From Indiicoccus explosivorum (GTDB lineage Bacteria > Bacillota > Bacilli > Bacillales_A > Planococcaceae), in the NCBI RefSeq assembly GCF_002167005.1, contig NZ_NHTN01000009.1, positions 46,902-110,901 of the forward strand: a stretch of DNA of 64,000 nt, in the 5' to 3' direction. The position numbers and the translations under genes were made by a program. Below, in pieces: positions 54,963 through 63,363 of the stretch. The notes under the pieces were generated by a model, which was not told the DNA's origin, made no database searches, and saw only the letters and a list, made by a program, of their open reading frames with translations. Numbering within the stretch: position 1 is the stretch's first letter; each line of letters begins with the position of its first letter.

Positions 54963-56381
54963 CTATTCTGCCATCTTCACGCTCTGTCCCGCCAGCAGTT
55001 TTTTCGCTCTCGCCTCTTTTATTTTGTAGAAGGCCATGCAGGCGATGAAGAAGCCGACCCCGTAGATCAGGCCGAGCCGCTGTGTCGGGTCGAATGCGAG
55101 GAACCCGAGGATCAGCAGGCAGAACCCGATGCAGAACAGCGGGAGGAACGGATAAAATGGCACTTTGAATTCCAGGTCGCCGACGTCGCCGCCCTCTTTT
55201 ATGTACCGGTAGCGGAACATCAGCTGGGAAGCAGCGATCCCGATCCACGAGATCGTGACGGAAATGCCGGCAATCGACATGAGCAGCACGAAGACCGTGT
55301 CGGCGCTTATCACGCTCGTCAGAAGGGACAGGAGCGAAAACGACATCGTGAACAGCAGGGCGAGCATCGGCACTTTCCGTTTCGACAGTCTGCTGAAGAC
55401 ACTTGGCGCCATGCCTTCTTTCGACATCGCCCACAGCAGCCGGGTCGATGCGTACAGGCACGAGTTGCCGACGGAAAGCACCGCCGTCAGGATGATGAAA
55501 TTCATGATGCCGGCCGCATACGGGACGCCGGCGATTTCCATCAGCGTCACGAACGGACTGGCCAGCAGACCGAGCTCGGATGCCGGGAAGATGGCCGACA
55601 GGATGATGATGGACGCGATGTAGAAGATGATGATGCGGAACAGGATCGTCCGGATCGCTCTCGGGATGTTCTTTTTCGGGTCCTCCGTCTCGCCCGCCGC
55701 GATGCCCACAAGCTCTGAACCCTGATAGGAGAAAATGACGTTCATCATCGTCACGAACACGATGGCGATGCCGGCCGGGAACAAGCCTTCCGGCGCCATA
55801 TTCGTCATCATCGGCGCGGGCCGGTCCATGAGCGGGATGACGCCTGTGATGGCCGCGATGCCGATGACGATGAAGGCGACCACCGCGAGCACTTTAATGC
55901 CGGCGAACCAGAATTCCGCTTCCGCAAATCCCCGGGTGCTCAGCGCGTTCAGCGCAAACAGGAACACGATGAAAACCGCGCACCAGATCCAAATGGGCAC
56001 CGTCGGAAACCAGTGCTGCATCAGGATGCCGGCCGCCGTGAATTCCACGCCCGCCGTCGCCGCCGAGCCGACGAAGTACATCCATCCCAGCGAAAATCCG
56101 GCCGCCGGACTGACGTACTTCGACGCATACGTCTGGAATGAACCGGTGACCGGCATATGGACGGCCAGCTCCCCCAGACAGACCATCACCATATATAAAA
56201 TCGCACCGCCCACCAAATAGCCCAGAATCGCGCCGCCCGGTCCCGACTGGTTGATCGTGTACCCCGCATTCAAAAACAGCCCCGTGCCGATTACGCCGCC
56301 GAGCGACAGCATGAACAGATGCCGGCTCTTCATGGAACGGTTCAATTCGTTGTGGTGGTTCTCCCCTGCATTCATCATCAT
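54963..56381 (-). CDS. Amino acid permease (APC family, RocE/GabP-like)
   Basis: Twelve-helix permease of 472 residues. The first-helix motif LSLGGVIGTGLFLNAG and the block FSYQGSELVGIAAGETEDP are diagnostic of the amino-acid/polyamine transporter group that includes RocE, RocC and GabP. Position between an arginine-related hydrolase and RocB suggests arginine, citrulline or methylarginine as substrate. Three ATG codons in a row start the gene; the first is used. Confidence 0.9.
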   Translation of the reverse strand: MMMNAGENHHNELNRSMKSRHLFMLSLGGVIGTGLFLNAGYTINQSGPGGAILGYLVGGAILYMVMVCLGELAVHMPVTGSFQTYASKYVSPAAGFSLGWMYFVGSAATAGVEFTAAGILMQHWFPTVPIWIWCAVFIVFLFALNALSTRGFAEAEFWFAGIKVLAVVAFIVIGIAAITGVIPLMDRPAPMMTNMAPEGLFPAGIAIVFVTMMNVIFSYQGSELVGIAAGETEDPKKNIPRAIRTILFRIIIFYIASIIILSAIFPASELGLLASPFVTLMEIAGVPYAAGIMNFIILTAVLSVGNSCLYASTRLLWAMSKEGMAPSVFSRLSKRKVPMLALLFTMSFSLLSLLTSVISADTVFVLLMSIAGISVTISWIGIAASQLMFRYRYIKEGGDVGDLEFKVPFYPFLPLFCIGFCLLILGFLAFDPTQRLGLIYGVGFFIACMAFYKIKEARAKKLLAGQSVKMAE

Positions 56382-56432
56382 TCCTACCCCTTTCCCTTTT
56401 ACCTGTTTTTCCGGGTCCCCTTCGTCAGTCCG

Positions 56433-57194
56433 TCAAAATCTCAGTGACAGGCAGCTGAGGCCGCCGTCCTGTTTCCGGAATTCGGTCATGTCGACTTCGA
56501 TCGTCTTCCGGCCCGCTTGTTCCAATTGCCGTTTCGTCTCCGGATAGCCGCTCGGAATGATTACAAAGTCGTTGACATGGATGCAATTCGCCGAGTATTC
56601 ATCCTCCGGGCCAATCACGATTTTTTCGTACTGCCCGAACGCCGGATGTTCGATGAACTCCCCGGCCACCGCCAATTTGTTGTCCCCGAGATAAGCGATG
56701 CCCGTCTTCAAGTGGAAGAAGCGCTCGAGCGGGAGGATTTCCGCTTCGTATCCCTCGCTTTCCAGGATCTCTTTCAGCTGGCGGGCCCCTTCCCCGTTTG
56801 TCCGCTCGGAGATGCCGATATAGAACTGGTTTCCGGCTTGGAGGACATCTCCTCCGTCCAGTGTCCCGGGCTGCGTTATGTAGTGGAATTTTTCGTAGAA
56901 CGGTTTCAGCGCTTCTTCTATTGCTTCGATTTCCCTGTTGCGCGTGTCCGCTCCCGGATTGGTGATCACCGCGAATTCCGGTGTAAGGACCGCCGCGTCT
57001 TCGACGAAGACGGAATCCGGATACCGGTCATCCGCTTCGAGTTCCGTCACGGCGACGCCGCATGCTTTCAGCGCCTCCACATAGTTCCGGTGCTGGATGA
57101 GCGCTTTTTCAAAGTCCGGCTTTCCGAGATCCGATGTGGTCAGTCCGGTCACGAAGCTCGGTGCAGGTTTTTTTACGATTACGTTTTTGAACAT
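56433..57194 (-). CDS. N(omega),N(omega)-dimethylarginine dimethylaminohydrolase (DDAH)
   Basis: Guanidino-group-modifying enzyme that hydrolyses methylated arginines to citrulline and an amine. The 253-residue protein has the DDAH pattern: DRYPDSVFVEDAAVL (substrate binding), TLDGGDVLQ, the catalytic His in NCIHVND and the nucleophile Cys in GGLSCLSLRF at the C-terminus. AAAGGAGAGG precedes the ATG. It follows a second, more distant family member by 28 bases. Plain arginine deiminase is larger and is less likely. Confidence 0.9.
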   Translation of the reverse strand: MFKNVIVKKPAPSFVTGLTTSDLGKPDFEKALIQHRNYVEALKACGVAVTELEADDRYPDSVFVEDAAVLTPEFAVITNPGADTRNREIEAIEEALKPFYEKFHYITQPGTLDGGDVLQAGNQFYIGISERTNGEGARQLKEILESEGYEAEILPLERFFHLKTGIAYLGDNKLAVAGEFIEHPAFGQYEKIVIGPEDEYSANCIHVNDFVIIPSGYPETKRQLEQAGRKTIEVDMTEFRKQDGGLSCLSLRF

Positions 57195-57222
57195 CCGATT
57201 CCTCTCCTTTTTCCTCAGTCAG

Positions 57223-58098
57223 TTATTCCGCACGGACGACAGGGCAAGTGAGGCATGTCGGTCCGCCGGTCCCTTTCAGACTGATTTCATTTCCTTTGTA
57301 TTCAATGACTTGCGCTCCTGATTCCTCGAGCTGCCGCTTCACAGAGGGGTTTCCCTCGACGAGCATGCACACGCCCGGTGCGAGCGCCAGCACATTACAG
57401 CCCAGCGTATCGTATTCTTCTTTCGGAACTTCGACCAGCCGGATCCCCTTTTCGATGAGCAGCTGCCGGAGGAACACCGGCATCAGCGGGGAATAAACCA
57501 CCGCCAGGTCCCGGTCGACGAGGCTCAAAAAGGACATGAGGTGGAGGCATTCCTCCTCCCCCTGGTCGTGCGGCAGCTGCACGACGATGAACTCATCGGT
57601 GAATCCGGCTGTCAGCGCTTTCAATTGGCGGATGGCTTCATCGTTCGTCCGATAGCCGCGCCCCACGAGCAATGTCCGGTCATCGAGCCAGACGATGTCT
57701 CCCCCGTCCGCTCTGGCTTCGCCGGTGAGTTCTCCGATGACCGGAATCCCTTCGCTCTCCAGGAAGGCCCGGTAGACCGCCGCTTCCGGACGCCGCACTT
57801 CCTTGCCTGATTTCAGAATGATGGCTCCGCCGGGTGTGAATTTGACCGGATCGTGCGCATAAATCGAATCGATCCCTACATCATCCGAAGCCGGCAGAAA
57901 CGAAATGTCGGGAACACGGCTCCGGAGTGCGGAGAGAAACGCGTCGAATTCGCGGATCGCCTCTTCGTAATCCGGTTTTTCGGTGTAGTTGAACCGTTTC
58001 CAGTTCTCCTCCAAATGGCGTTCGCTGCGAAAAGCGGCTTCCGGTGTTTTCACCATCACTTTCCGCAGCGGGTGGTACATGGATGAACAGTACTGCAT
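57223..58098 (-). CDS. Arginine deiminase/amidinotransferase family protein
   Basis: A second guanidino-modifying fold protein, 291 residues, more distant from known DDAH. It keeps the Asp-rich pocket (IDSIYAHDPVKFTP), ADGGDIVWLD, the CLHLMSF histidine region and the Cys loop GGPTCLTCPVV. The presence of two such enzymes suggests different substrates (for example dimethylarginine and another guanidino acid) or a heteromer. GGGAGGG precedes the ATG. First gene of the operon, reading away from the IclR gene. Confidence 0.85.
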   Translation of the reverse strand: MQYCSSMYHPLRKVMVKTPEAAFRSERHLEENWKRFNYTEKPDYEEAIREFDAFLSALRSRVPDISFLPASDDVGIDSIYAHDPVKFTPGGAIILKSGKEVRRPEAAVYRAFLESEGIPVIGELTGEARADGGDIVWLDDRTLLVGRGYRTNDEAIRQLKALTAGFTDEFIVVQLPHDQGEEECLHLMSFLSLVDRDLAVVYSPLMPVFLRQLLIEKGIRLVEVPKEEYDTLGCNVLALAPGVCMLVEGNPSVKRQLEESGAQVIEYKGNEISLKGTGGPTCLTCPVVRAE

Positions 58099-58109
58099 AG
58101 GACCCTCCC

Positions 58110-58146
58110 TTTCCGTCTAGTGGAAACTATTTTCGTTTAATGGAAA
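58110..58146. promoter_or_regulatory. Two tandem operator-like sites (TTTYC-N7-GGAAA)
   Basis: TTTCC-GTCTAGT-GGAAA at 58110-58126 and TTTTC-GTTTAAT-GGAAA at 58130-58146 have the same layout and are exactly 20 bases apart, putting both on the same face of the helix. They lie 12-48 bases upstream of the first arginine-cluster gene; likely IclR binding sites. Confidence 0.6.
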
Positions 58147-58173
58147 AAGCTTATGAAGAATATAAAGAAGGCG

Positions 58174-58182
58174 TGGTATAAT
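58174..58182 (+). promoter_or_regulatory. Extended -10 promoter of the IclR gene
   Basis: TGGTATAAT, an extended -10, reads toward the IclR gene, whose ATG is 57 bases further. The -35 is weak. Confidence 0.55.
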
Positions 58183-58238
58183 GTCAATATATTTAAAAAA
58201 TTAATTTTCAGTTTTTATTGAAAAGATAGGAGACCTTT

Positions 58239-58973
58239 ATGCAAGCACTTGACCGGGCGATGCTCATCGCCGATATCCTGTCAGCCGGAACCATCGAGGA
58301 AGGGCTGACGATTTCCGAGCTCTCCATCGCCTCCAAGCTGCCTCTCGGAACGATGCACCGGATTCTGAAGGCCATGTCGGAACACGGCATGGTGGAGCAG
58401 GACGTTCTGACGAAGCGGTACAGACTCGGGACCGTGTGGATGGAATACGGACTGCGGGTCTATGATTCGATGGACTACATCAGTAAAATCCGTCCCGAAC
58501 TTGAACGGCTGTCGAAGGAAGTGAACGAGAGCGTCTACCTCAGCAAGCCGGCGGGGCCCGAAGCGATCATCATGGAACGGATCGACAGCGAAAACAATAC
58601 GATCCGGATCTACGACCAGCTCGGGACGCGCATCCCGATGCATATCGGCGCCGCGAATAAAGCGATGCTGGCAGCGATGCCGGAAACGGAGGCAAAACGG
58701 ATCCTTTCTTCTTTAGTTCCGGCTGAGGAATTGCGGGCGATCCAGGAGACGTTGGCCCGCATCCGCCGTCAAGGCTACGCGGTCAGCCACGGGGAGCGCA
58801 CCGCCGGGACTTCCTCCATCGGCGTCGCGGTCACGGACAGGCTGGGGGCGATCATCGGGGCGATCAGTGTCGGATTCATCAACTATGATTTGAGTGAAGA
58901 ACGGTTTAAGTTCCTGATTGAACAAGTGGTCGAAACCGGCAGCCGGATTTCTGTCCGGCTCGGATCCCAATGA
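58239..58973 (+). CDS. IclR-family transcriptional regulator
   Basis: A 244-residue regulator with an N-terminal winged helix (LTISELSIASKLPLGTMHRI) and the C-terminal IclR effector domain (MHIGAANKAMLAAMPE, GYAVSHGERTAGTSSIGVAV). ATAGGAG precedes the ATG. It is divergent from the arginine-type operon and most likely its repressor or activator; the effector is unknown. Confidence 0.93.
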   Translation: MQALDRAMLIADILSAGTIEEGLTISELSIASKLPLGTMHRILKAMSEHGMVEQDVLTKRYRLGTVWMEYGLRVYDSMDYISKIRPELERLSKEVNESVYLSKPAGPEAIIMERIDSENNTIRIYDQLGTRIPMHIGAANKAMLAAMPETEAKRILSSLVPAEELRAIQETLARIRRQGYAVSHGERTAGTSSIGVAVTDRLGAIIGAISVGFINYDLSEERFKFLIEQVVETGSRISVRLGSQ

Positions 58974-59087
58974 TGGAAGCGGGGACAAGCGCGAGTGGCG
59001 TGAACGATCGGGAGGCGGATCGGGGGAATCGATTAATCGATTATAATCGATTTTTTTGGAGCTATTAATTTTGATCGATTCGAAAAA

Positions 59088-59636
59088 GGGCTGTCTGAAA
59101 AGGTCAGAATGTCTGTTTTCCGAACCGTCCGGTCCGGATGTGGAAACCGGACGCTTTTTGACCCACACGATGTGGGAAATGCAGCCAGCGCGACAGGACG
59201 TCGCGGTGCTGGCTGCCCGGACGGACGGCCGAGCCACCGCCGCTCATAATTCGCGGCGGGGGTCTCGGCCATCCGTTCTTCCGCAGGAGTCGCCGGTTTC
59301 CTGTCCATCCTCTGACCGGACAGGCAGGCGACCTGCTGACCGCCCCTGTCTGAACTCATAGGAAAAAACCGACGGGAACGCAAAAAAGGCGGGAAGAGGG
59401 CATCAGTTCCTCTTCCCGCCTTTTCGGCTGACAGTTCCGCTTCTGAGAGAAAGAGCCGGCAGAAGCCAGCGGAAATGCTAAAAACCTTCTGCTCCTGTGC
59501 AGGAGCAGGAGGGGTTGTTTACGACGAGCAGTGCAGCTGCGCAGGAGCAAGCGAGCGTTTGCTCCTGCTGCCGCCGGTCCCTTCCAACCGAATTCTCCAA
59601 TCGTAACGAATCGGAAGGGGATTTTTGGACAGCCTC
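59088..59636. repeat. MITE-like non-coding element with imperfect terminal inverted repeats
   Basis: The ends GGGCTGTCTGAAAA (59088-59101) and, inverted, AGGCTGTCCAAAAA (59635-59622) match at 11 of 14 positions and resemble ends of common Bacillales insertion sequences. The 549 bases between hold no gene. They contain three hairpins: a strong one at 59382-59424, CTGCTCCTG/CAGGAGCAG at 59489-59508, and GCAGGAGCAA/TTGCTCCTGC at 59541-59568. No target-site duplication was found, so this could also be a chance pairing of intergenic sequence. Confidence 0.4.
59382..59424. terminator. Strong bidirectional terminator
   Basis: AAAAGGCGGGAAGAGG pairs perfectly with CCTCTTCCCGCCTTTT around a 9-base loop, with A and T runs outside. 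It can end transcripts from the IclR gene and from the CocE gene. Confidence 0.85.
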
Positions 59637-59646
59637 TTGTATTTTT

Positions 59647-61692
59647 TTATACAAAATCCCGTTCCATTTCAAAATCCCGGCGGTTGTTGAATACTTCTTC
59701 TTCCCCTTCGAAAGCTTTTAGATGGCTGGTGATGTAGAACTTGTTTTCATCTGATGTCATAGTGCTGACAGATTCAACCCGGGTCTGCCAGTCCTTCCTG
59801 CCCAATGTCAGCGTCCAATCACATCGGACAGATGCGGACAGCGGATCTCCTTCTGTGATTCTGTAAACATTGTGATTCGTGCTTCCATACTCAATGCCAT
59901 TATACGGAAGACGACGGCAGCCCTCGTCTGAAAAATCGTCCAATATCCATTCCCCAGTGACTGTATTATGACGGACTTCCCTTGTCCGTCCCGCCTCGCG
60001 AAGCACTTCCCGCTTCAGGACTTCCGCTGTTTCCGCTTGCTCGAATGGCGGAAGTTCCATCATTTTACCGGTTTCCGTGTAGACCGGTAAAATCAGCTGG
60101 GAGTCTTCATCTTTGATGATTTCAATCGTCGCTTCTTCCGCTGAAGGCCACATATGCGGCCAGTACGAAGGGGCCAGGGATACTTGAAGCCGATGCCCTT
60201 TCGGCAGCCGGTAAGCGATGGCGTCGAGTCCGATTTCCACAATGAATTCTTCACCGATCGGCACGTCTTCCGGGAATTCATGGCTGTTTCGGTGTGTCAG
60301 GTTCAATTGTCCCCATGTAATCAGCTTGGATGTGCCTGCCGGTGATAAATCACAGAGGCGGACGGCCACTTGTGCCCGTTTTTTGTCACTGGTCAGCTTC
60401 AGTCTGACTTTCGGGAACCCCGCGATGGAAAGATCTTCGAATAACTCTGCCCCTGTGAAGGTGGTGGAAAGTGCGTTTTCGATCTGCTGGTCGGAAGGCA
60501 TATCCCCTTCCTGGCCGAACGGACAAAAGACTCCGGCGTATAAACCATGCTGCTGGCGGGTTAAAAGCTGCTCATTCCCGCTCTGGACGGTTTTTTCAAG
60601 GGTTCCATCCCCGAAGTAGTAATTTTCAGTTCCGACGTTTGGAGACGGCCATTTTTCTTCTGCTATCCACTTGCCCGGCCGATACTCGTAATGAGTCTGC
60701 GGCGGGACTGCCTCCTGCATCCAAAAACGGATGGCAGGTTCGTTCATAATGCCTGTTTCTTCTCCCTTCAGCCATTGATCCCACCAGCGCAGGCACTCCT
60801 GCAAAAAGCCGATTTGCGGACCCGGCAATGCCACTTCAGGATATTCATGGGCCCATGGTCCGATCAATGCTTTCTTTGGGCCCTCCAGATTTTCGATCAT
60901 CCGGAAAATCGCATTCGTATAGCCGTCTGCCCAGCCGCCGACTGCATAGACCGGAATTTTGACCGCGCTGTAATCCTCGCATATCGATCCGTGTTTCCAG
61001 TAAGCATCCCTGCGCTGATGACGCATCCATTCTTCTGCGAATGGCGGAGTTTTTTCGAGCCTTTCCAACCACATATCCCGCCAGCTGCTGCCGACATGTT
61101 CCGGATCGGCCGGCCGGGCATTATAGATATGCATCGTCGAAGCCCACCACAGCATATCGGAAGCAAGCAGACTGCCCCCTTTATAGTGGACGTCATCCGC
61201 ATAACGGTCATCCGTCGAACAGATGGTGATGATGCTTTTCAATGCCGGATGCTGCCTGGCAGCCACCTGCAGCCCATTAAATCCGCCCCATGATTTCCCG
61301 ATCATTCCGACAGAGCCGGCAGACCACTTTTGGCTGGTGATCCAGTCCAGGACTTCCAGCGCGTCGTCCTGTTCCTGTTTTAAATACTCATCGTACAGGA
61401 TGCCTTCCGATTCCCCGCTGCCTCTCAAATCCACACGGATACTCGCATAGCCGTACCCGGCGAAGTAAGGATGACGAAGCGAATCGCGCAGGGCCGTAAA
61501 TTCGTTTTTCCGGTACGGAATGTATTCCAGGACAGCAGGCACCGGATTTTCCGCAGCCCCTTTCGGAAGCCAAATTTTAGCAGATAGCCTCGTGCCGTCC
61601 GACAAAGGGATCCAGATGTGGTCGATTGTTTCCACTTCATGCGGAAAGTCTTTTCGGACAGCTCTTGTGCTTTCCCTTACGTTAAATACCAT
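59647..61692 (-). CDS. CocE/NonD family hydrolase
   Basis: Alpha/beta-hydrolase of 681 residues related to cocaine esterase and X-Pro dipeptidyl-peptidases. The catalytic Ser is in MIGKSWGGFNG, the acid region VYAVGGWADGYTNA and the His in IGPWAHEYPEV; the C-terminal jelly-roll domain (from about residue 400) has the usual form. No signal peptide, so it is cytoplasmic. Its ATG overlaps the end of a BCCT carrier gene by 11 bases, so it probably hydrolyses an ester or amide brought in by that carrier. Confidence 0.9.
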   Translation of the reverse strand: MVFNVRESTRAVRKDFPHEVETIDHIWIPLSDGTRLSAKIWLPKGAAENPVPAVLEYIPYRKNEFTALRDSLRHPYFAGYGYASIRVDLRGSGESEGILYDEYLKQEQDDALEVLDWITSQKWSAGSVGMIGKSWGGFNGLQVAARQHPALKSIITICSTDDRYADDVHYKGGSLLASDMLWWASTMHIYNARPADPEHVGSSWRDMWLERLEKTPPFAEEWMRHQRRDAYWKHGSICEDYSAVKIPVYAVGGWADGYTNAIFRMIENLEGPKKALIGPWAHEYPEVALPGPQIGFLQECLRWWDQWLKGEETGIMNEPAIRFWMQEAVPPQTHYEYRPGKWIAEEKWPSPNVGTENYYFGDGTLEKTVQSGNEQLLTRQQHGLYAGVFCPFGQEGDMPSDQQIENALSTTFTGAELFEDLSIAGFPKVRLKLTSDKKRAQVAVRLCDLSPAGTSKLITWGQLNLTHRNSHEFPEDVPIGEEFIVEIGLDAIAYRLPKGHRLQVSLAPSYWPHMWPSAEEATIEIIKDEDSQLILPVYTETGKMMELPPFEQAETAEVLKREVLREAGRTREVRHNTVTGEWILDDFSDEGCRRLPYNGIEYGSTNHNVYRITEGDPLSASVRCDWTLTLGRKDWQTRVESVSTMTSDENKFYITSHLKAFEGEEEVFNNRRDFEMERDFV

Positions 61693-63226
61693 CAGTTTCC
61701 CCTCTCTTCTGTGCTGTTTGTATTGGTATGGCCGGATAATCCTCCCGCAGCCAATTCACGAGTGAAACAGTCAGCAGCAGGTAAATAATAATGACAGGTA
61801 CCGAAACGATGACGGAAGATGTCTGGATGACGTTCAATCCGCCGATCAAAAGCAGCGAAATCGCCAGCGCGGCCAGAATGGCTCCCCAGAGGAGGCGATG
61901 CCAGCGGGCAGGCTCCTGCTCGCCGACCAGCTCCTTCGTAGCAATCGCAGAAAGAATATACGTCGCTGAATCGAGAGAGGTCGCCAAGAAAATGAAGCCG
62001 AGGACAGCGAAAAATATCAGGACAAAGAATGAGGCCGGAAGCGTTTTCAGAATGGCGACAATCGCAGCCGGGCCTCCGCTCTCACCCAGAATCCCCACTA
62101 TATCCAGCGCGCCCGTCAATTCGAGATTCATCGCATAGCCGCCGAATACCGCGAAATAGAGCCAGCTGCCGACCGAACCCCAGAGGAGAACGTGGGTGAT
62201 CAGTTCCCGGATCGTTCTTCCTCTTGAAATCCGTGCGACGAATAATCCCATGAAGGGTGCTGTCGCAGCGAACCAAGCCCAATAGAATACAGTCCAGGCC
62301 TGCGGAAAACCGCCCTGGTTAACCGGGTCGGTGTAAAAGCTCATCATGGCGAAGTTCTGAAGCATCAACCCGAAGCTGTTAGTGAAATAGGAAAGGATGA
62401 ATAACGTCGGGCCGGCCAGCAGAACGAAAACAGCAAGAGCCAGCGCCATGTAGACGTTGAGGTCACTGAGTCTCCGGATTCCTTTATAAAGCCCCAAATA
62501 AGCGCTTGAACTGTAGATGATCACCCAAATGACAATGATGATGATACTTAACGTGAGTGACTGTTCCACGCCGAAGATTTCTCCGATCACTGCCGATACC
62601 ATCGGGACACCGAGGCCGAGCGATGTTCCCAGACCGCCCACCAAGCTCCAGATCACCAGGATATCGATCAGTTTTCCTATGAAACCGTCTGCATGCTTTC
62701 CGAGGACTCCCCTGCAAGCCGTGCTGATTTTCAAAGAGTGATTTTTCTTGACGAAAATAGAATAAGCGATTGTGACAGTCGGCAACGCGTATAAGCACCA
62801 GGCGGATATACCCCAGTGGAATAATCCGTATGTAACAGCCCACTCCGCAGCTGTGCTGCTTCCAGGCTCAATGCCGAACGGAGGGCCTGTGTAGTAATAG
62901 ATCGGCTCCATCATCGACCAGAACATGATGCTTGTACCCATTCCCGCACAGAAAAGCATGGCTCCCCAACTGAAAGTCGAGAATTCAGGCGCTTCCTCGC
63001 CGAGTTTCACTTTTCCGTATTTGCTGAAGATCAGCCAAACCAACAAAATAAACAAACCGAAAGTCAAAAACTGAAAAGCCCAGTCCAGGTTGTACGTGAT
63101 GCCGGTCAGCATTTCGTTCAGAAACGGTTCTGCTGTATCCCGGAAAATCACTAAAGCCAAGGTGGCGACCACAATGACAGCAAGTGACAGCCAAAAAACC
63201 AATGGATCAATCCGTACTTTATCCAT
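61682..63226 (-). CDS. BCCT family transporter
   Basis: A 514-residue carrier for quaternary-ammonium-type solutes with twelve helices. Typical blocks: GMGTSIMFWSMMEPIYYY, YGLFHWGISAWCLYALP and AWTVFYWAWFAATAPFMGLF. GGGGAGAG precedes the ATG. Translationally coupled to the CocE-type hydrolase. It has short ends and lacks an osmosensing tail, so it is more likely nutritional than osmoprotective. Divergent from the TetR gene. Confidence 0.93.
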   Translation of the reverse strand: MDKVRIDPLVFWLSLAVIVVATLALVIFRDTAEPFLNEMLTGITYNLDWAFQFLTFGLFILLVWLIFSKYGKVKLGEEAPEFSTFSWGAMLFCAGMGTSIMFWSMMEPIYYYTGPPFGIEPGSSTAAEWAVTYGLFHWGISAWCLYALPTVTIAYSIFVKKNHSLKISTACRGVLGKHADGFIGKLIDILVIWSLVGGLGTSLGLGVPMVSAVIGEIFGVEQSLTLSIIIIVIWVIIYSSSAYLGLYKGIRRLSDLNVYMALALAVFVLLAGPTLFILSYFTNSFGLMLQNFAMMSFYTDPVNQGGFPQAWTVFYWAWFAATAPFMGLFVARISRGRTIRELITHVLLWGSVGSWLYFAVFGGYAMNLELTGALDIVGILGESGGPAAIVAILKTLPASFFVLIFFAVLGFIFLATSLDSATYILSAIATKELVGEQEPARWHRLLWGAILAALAISLLLIGGLNVIQTSSVIVSVPVIIIYLLLTVSLVNWLREDYPAIPIQTAQKRGETDGI

Positions 63227-63253
63227 CCTACTCTCCCCTTTTCCTTTATTTTA

Positions 63254-63280
63254 AATCATGATTAAATTATAATCATGATT
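63254..63280. promoter_or_regulatory. Paired AATCATGATT palindromes, TetR-type operator candidate
   Basis: Two identical 10-base palindromes 17 bases apart (63254-63263 and 63271-63280) between the divergent BCCT and TetR genes. Their position 30-50 bases ahead of the BCCT start suits repression by the TetR protein. Confidence 0.55.
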
Positions 63281-63363
63281 ATAAAAATAGTAACACAACA
63301 GAAAAAGCGACTTCAACGTTTTTTCAAGATATGATTTAATTATAAAGGTGGTGAGAGACCTTG

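Noticed and set aside
58990..59060. Repeated ATCGAT palindromes after the IclR gene as a possible regulatory array or terminator
   Set aside because: Three irregularly spaced ATCGAT sites and a T run can fold weakly, but the strong terminator further on is a better candidate; no clear function.
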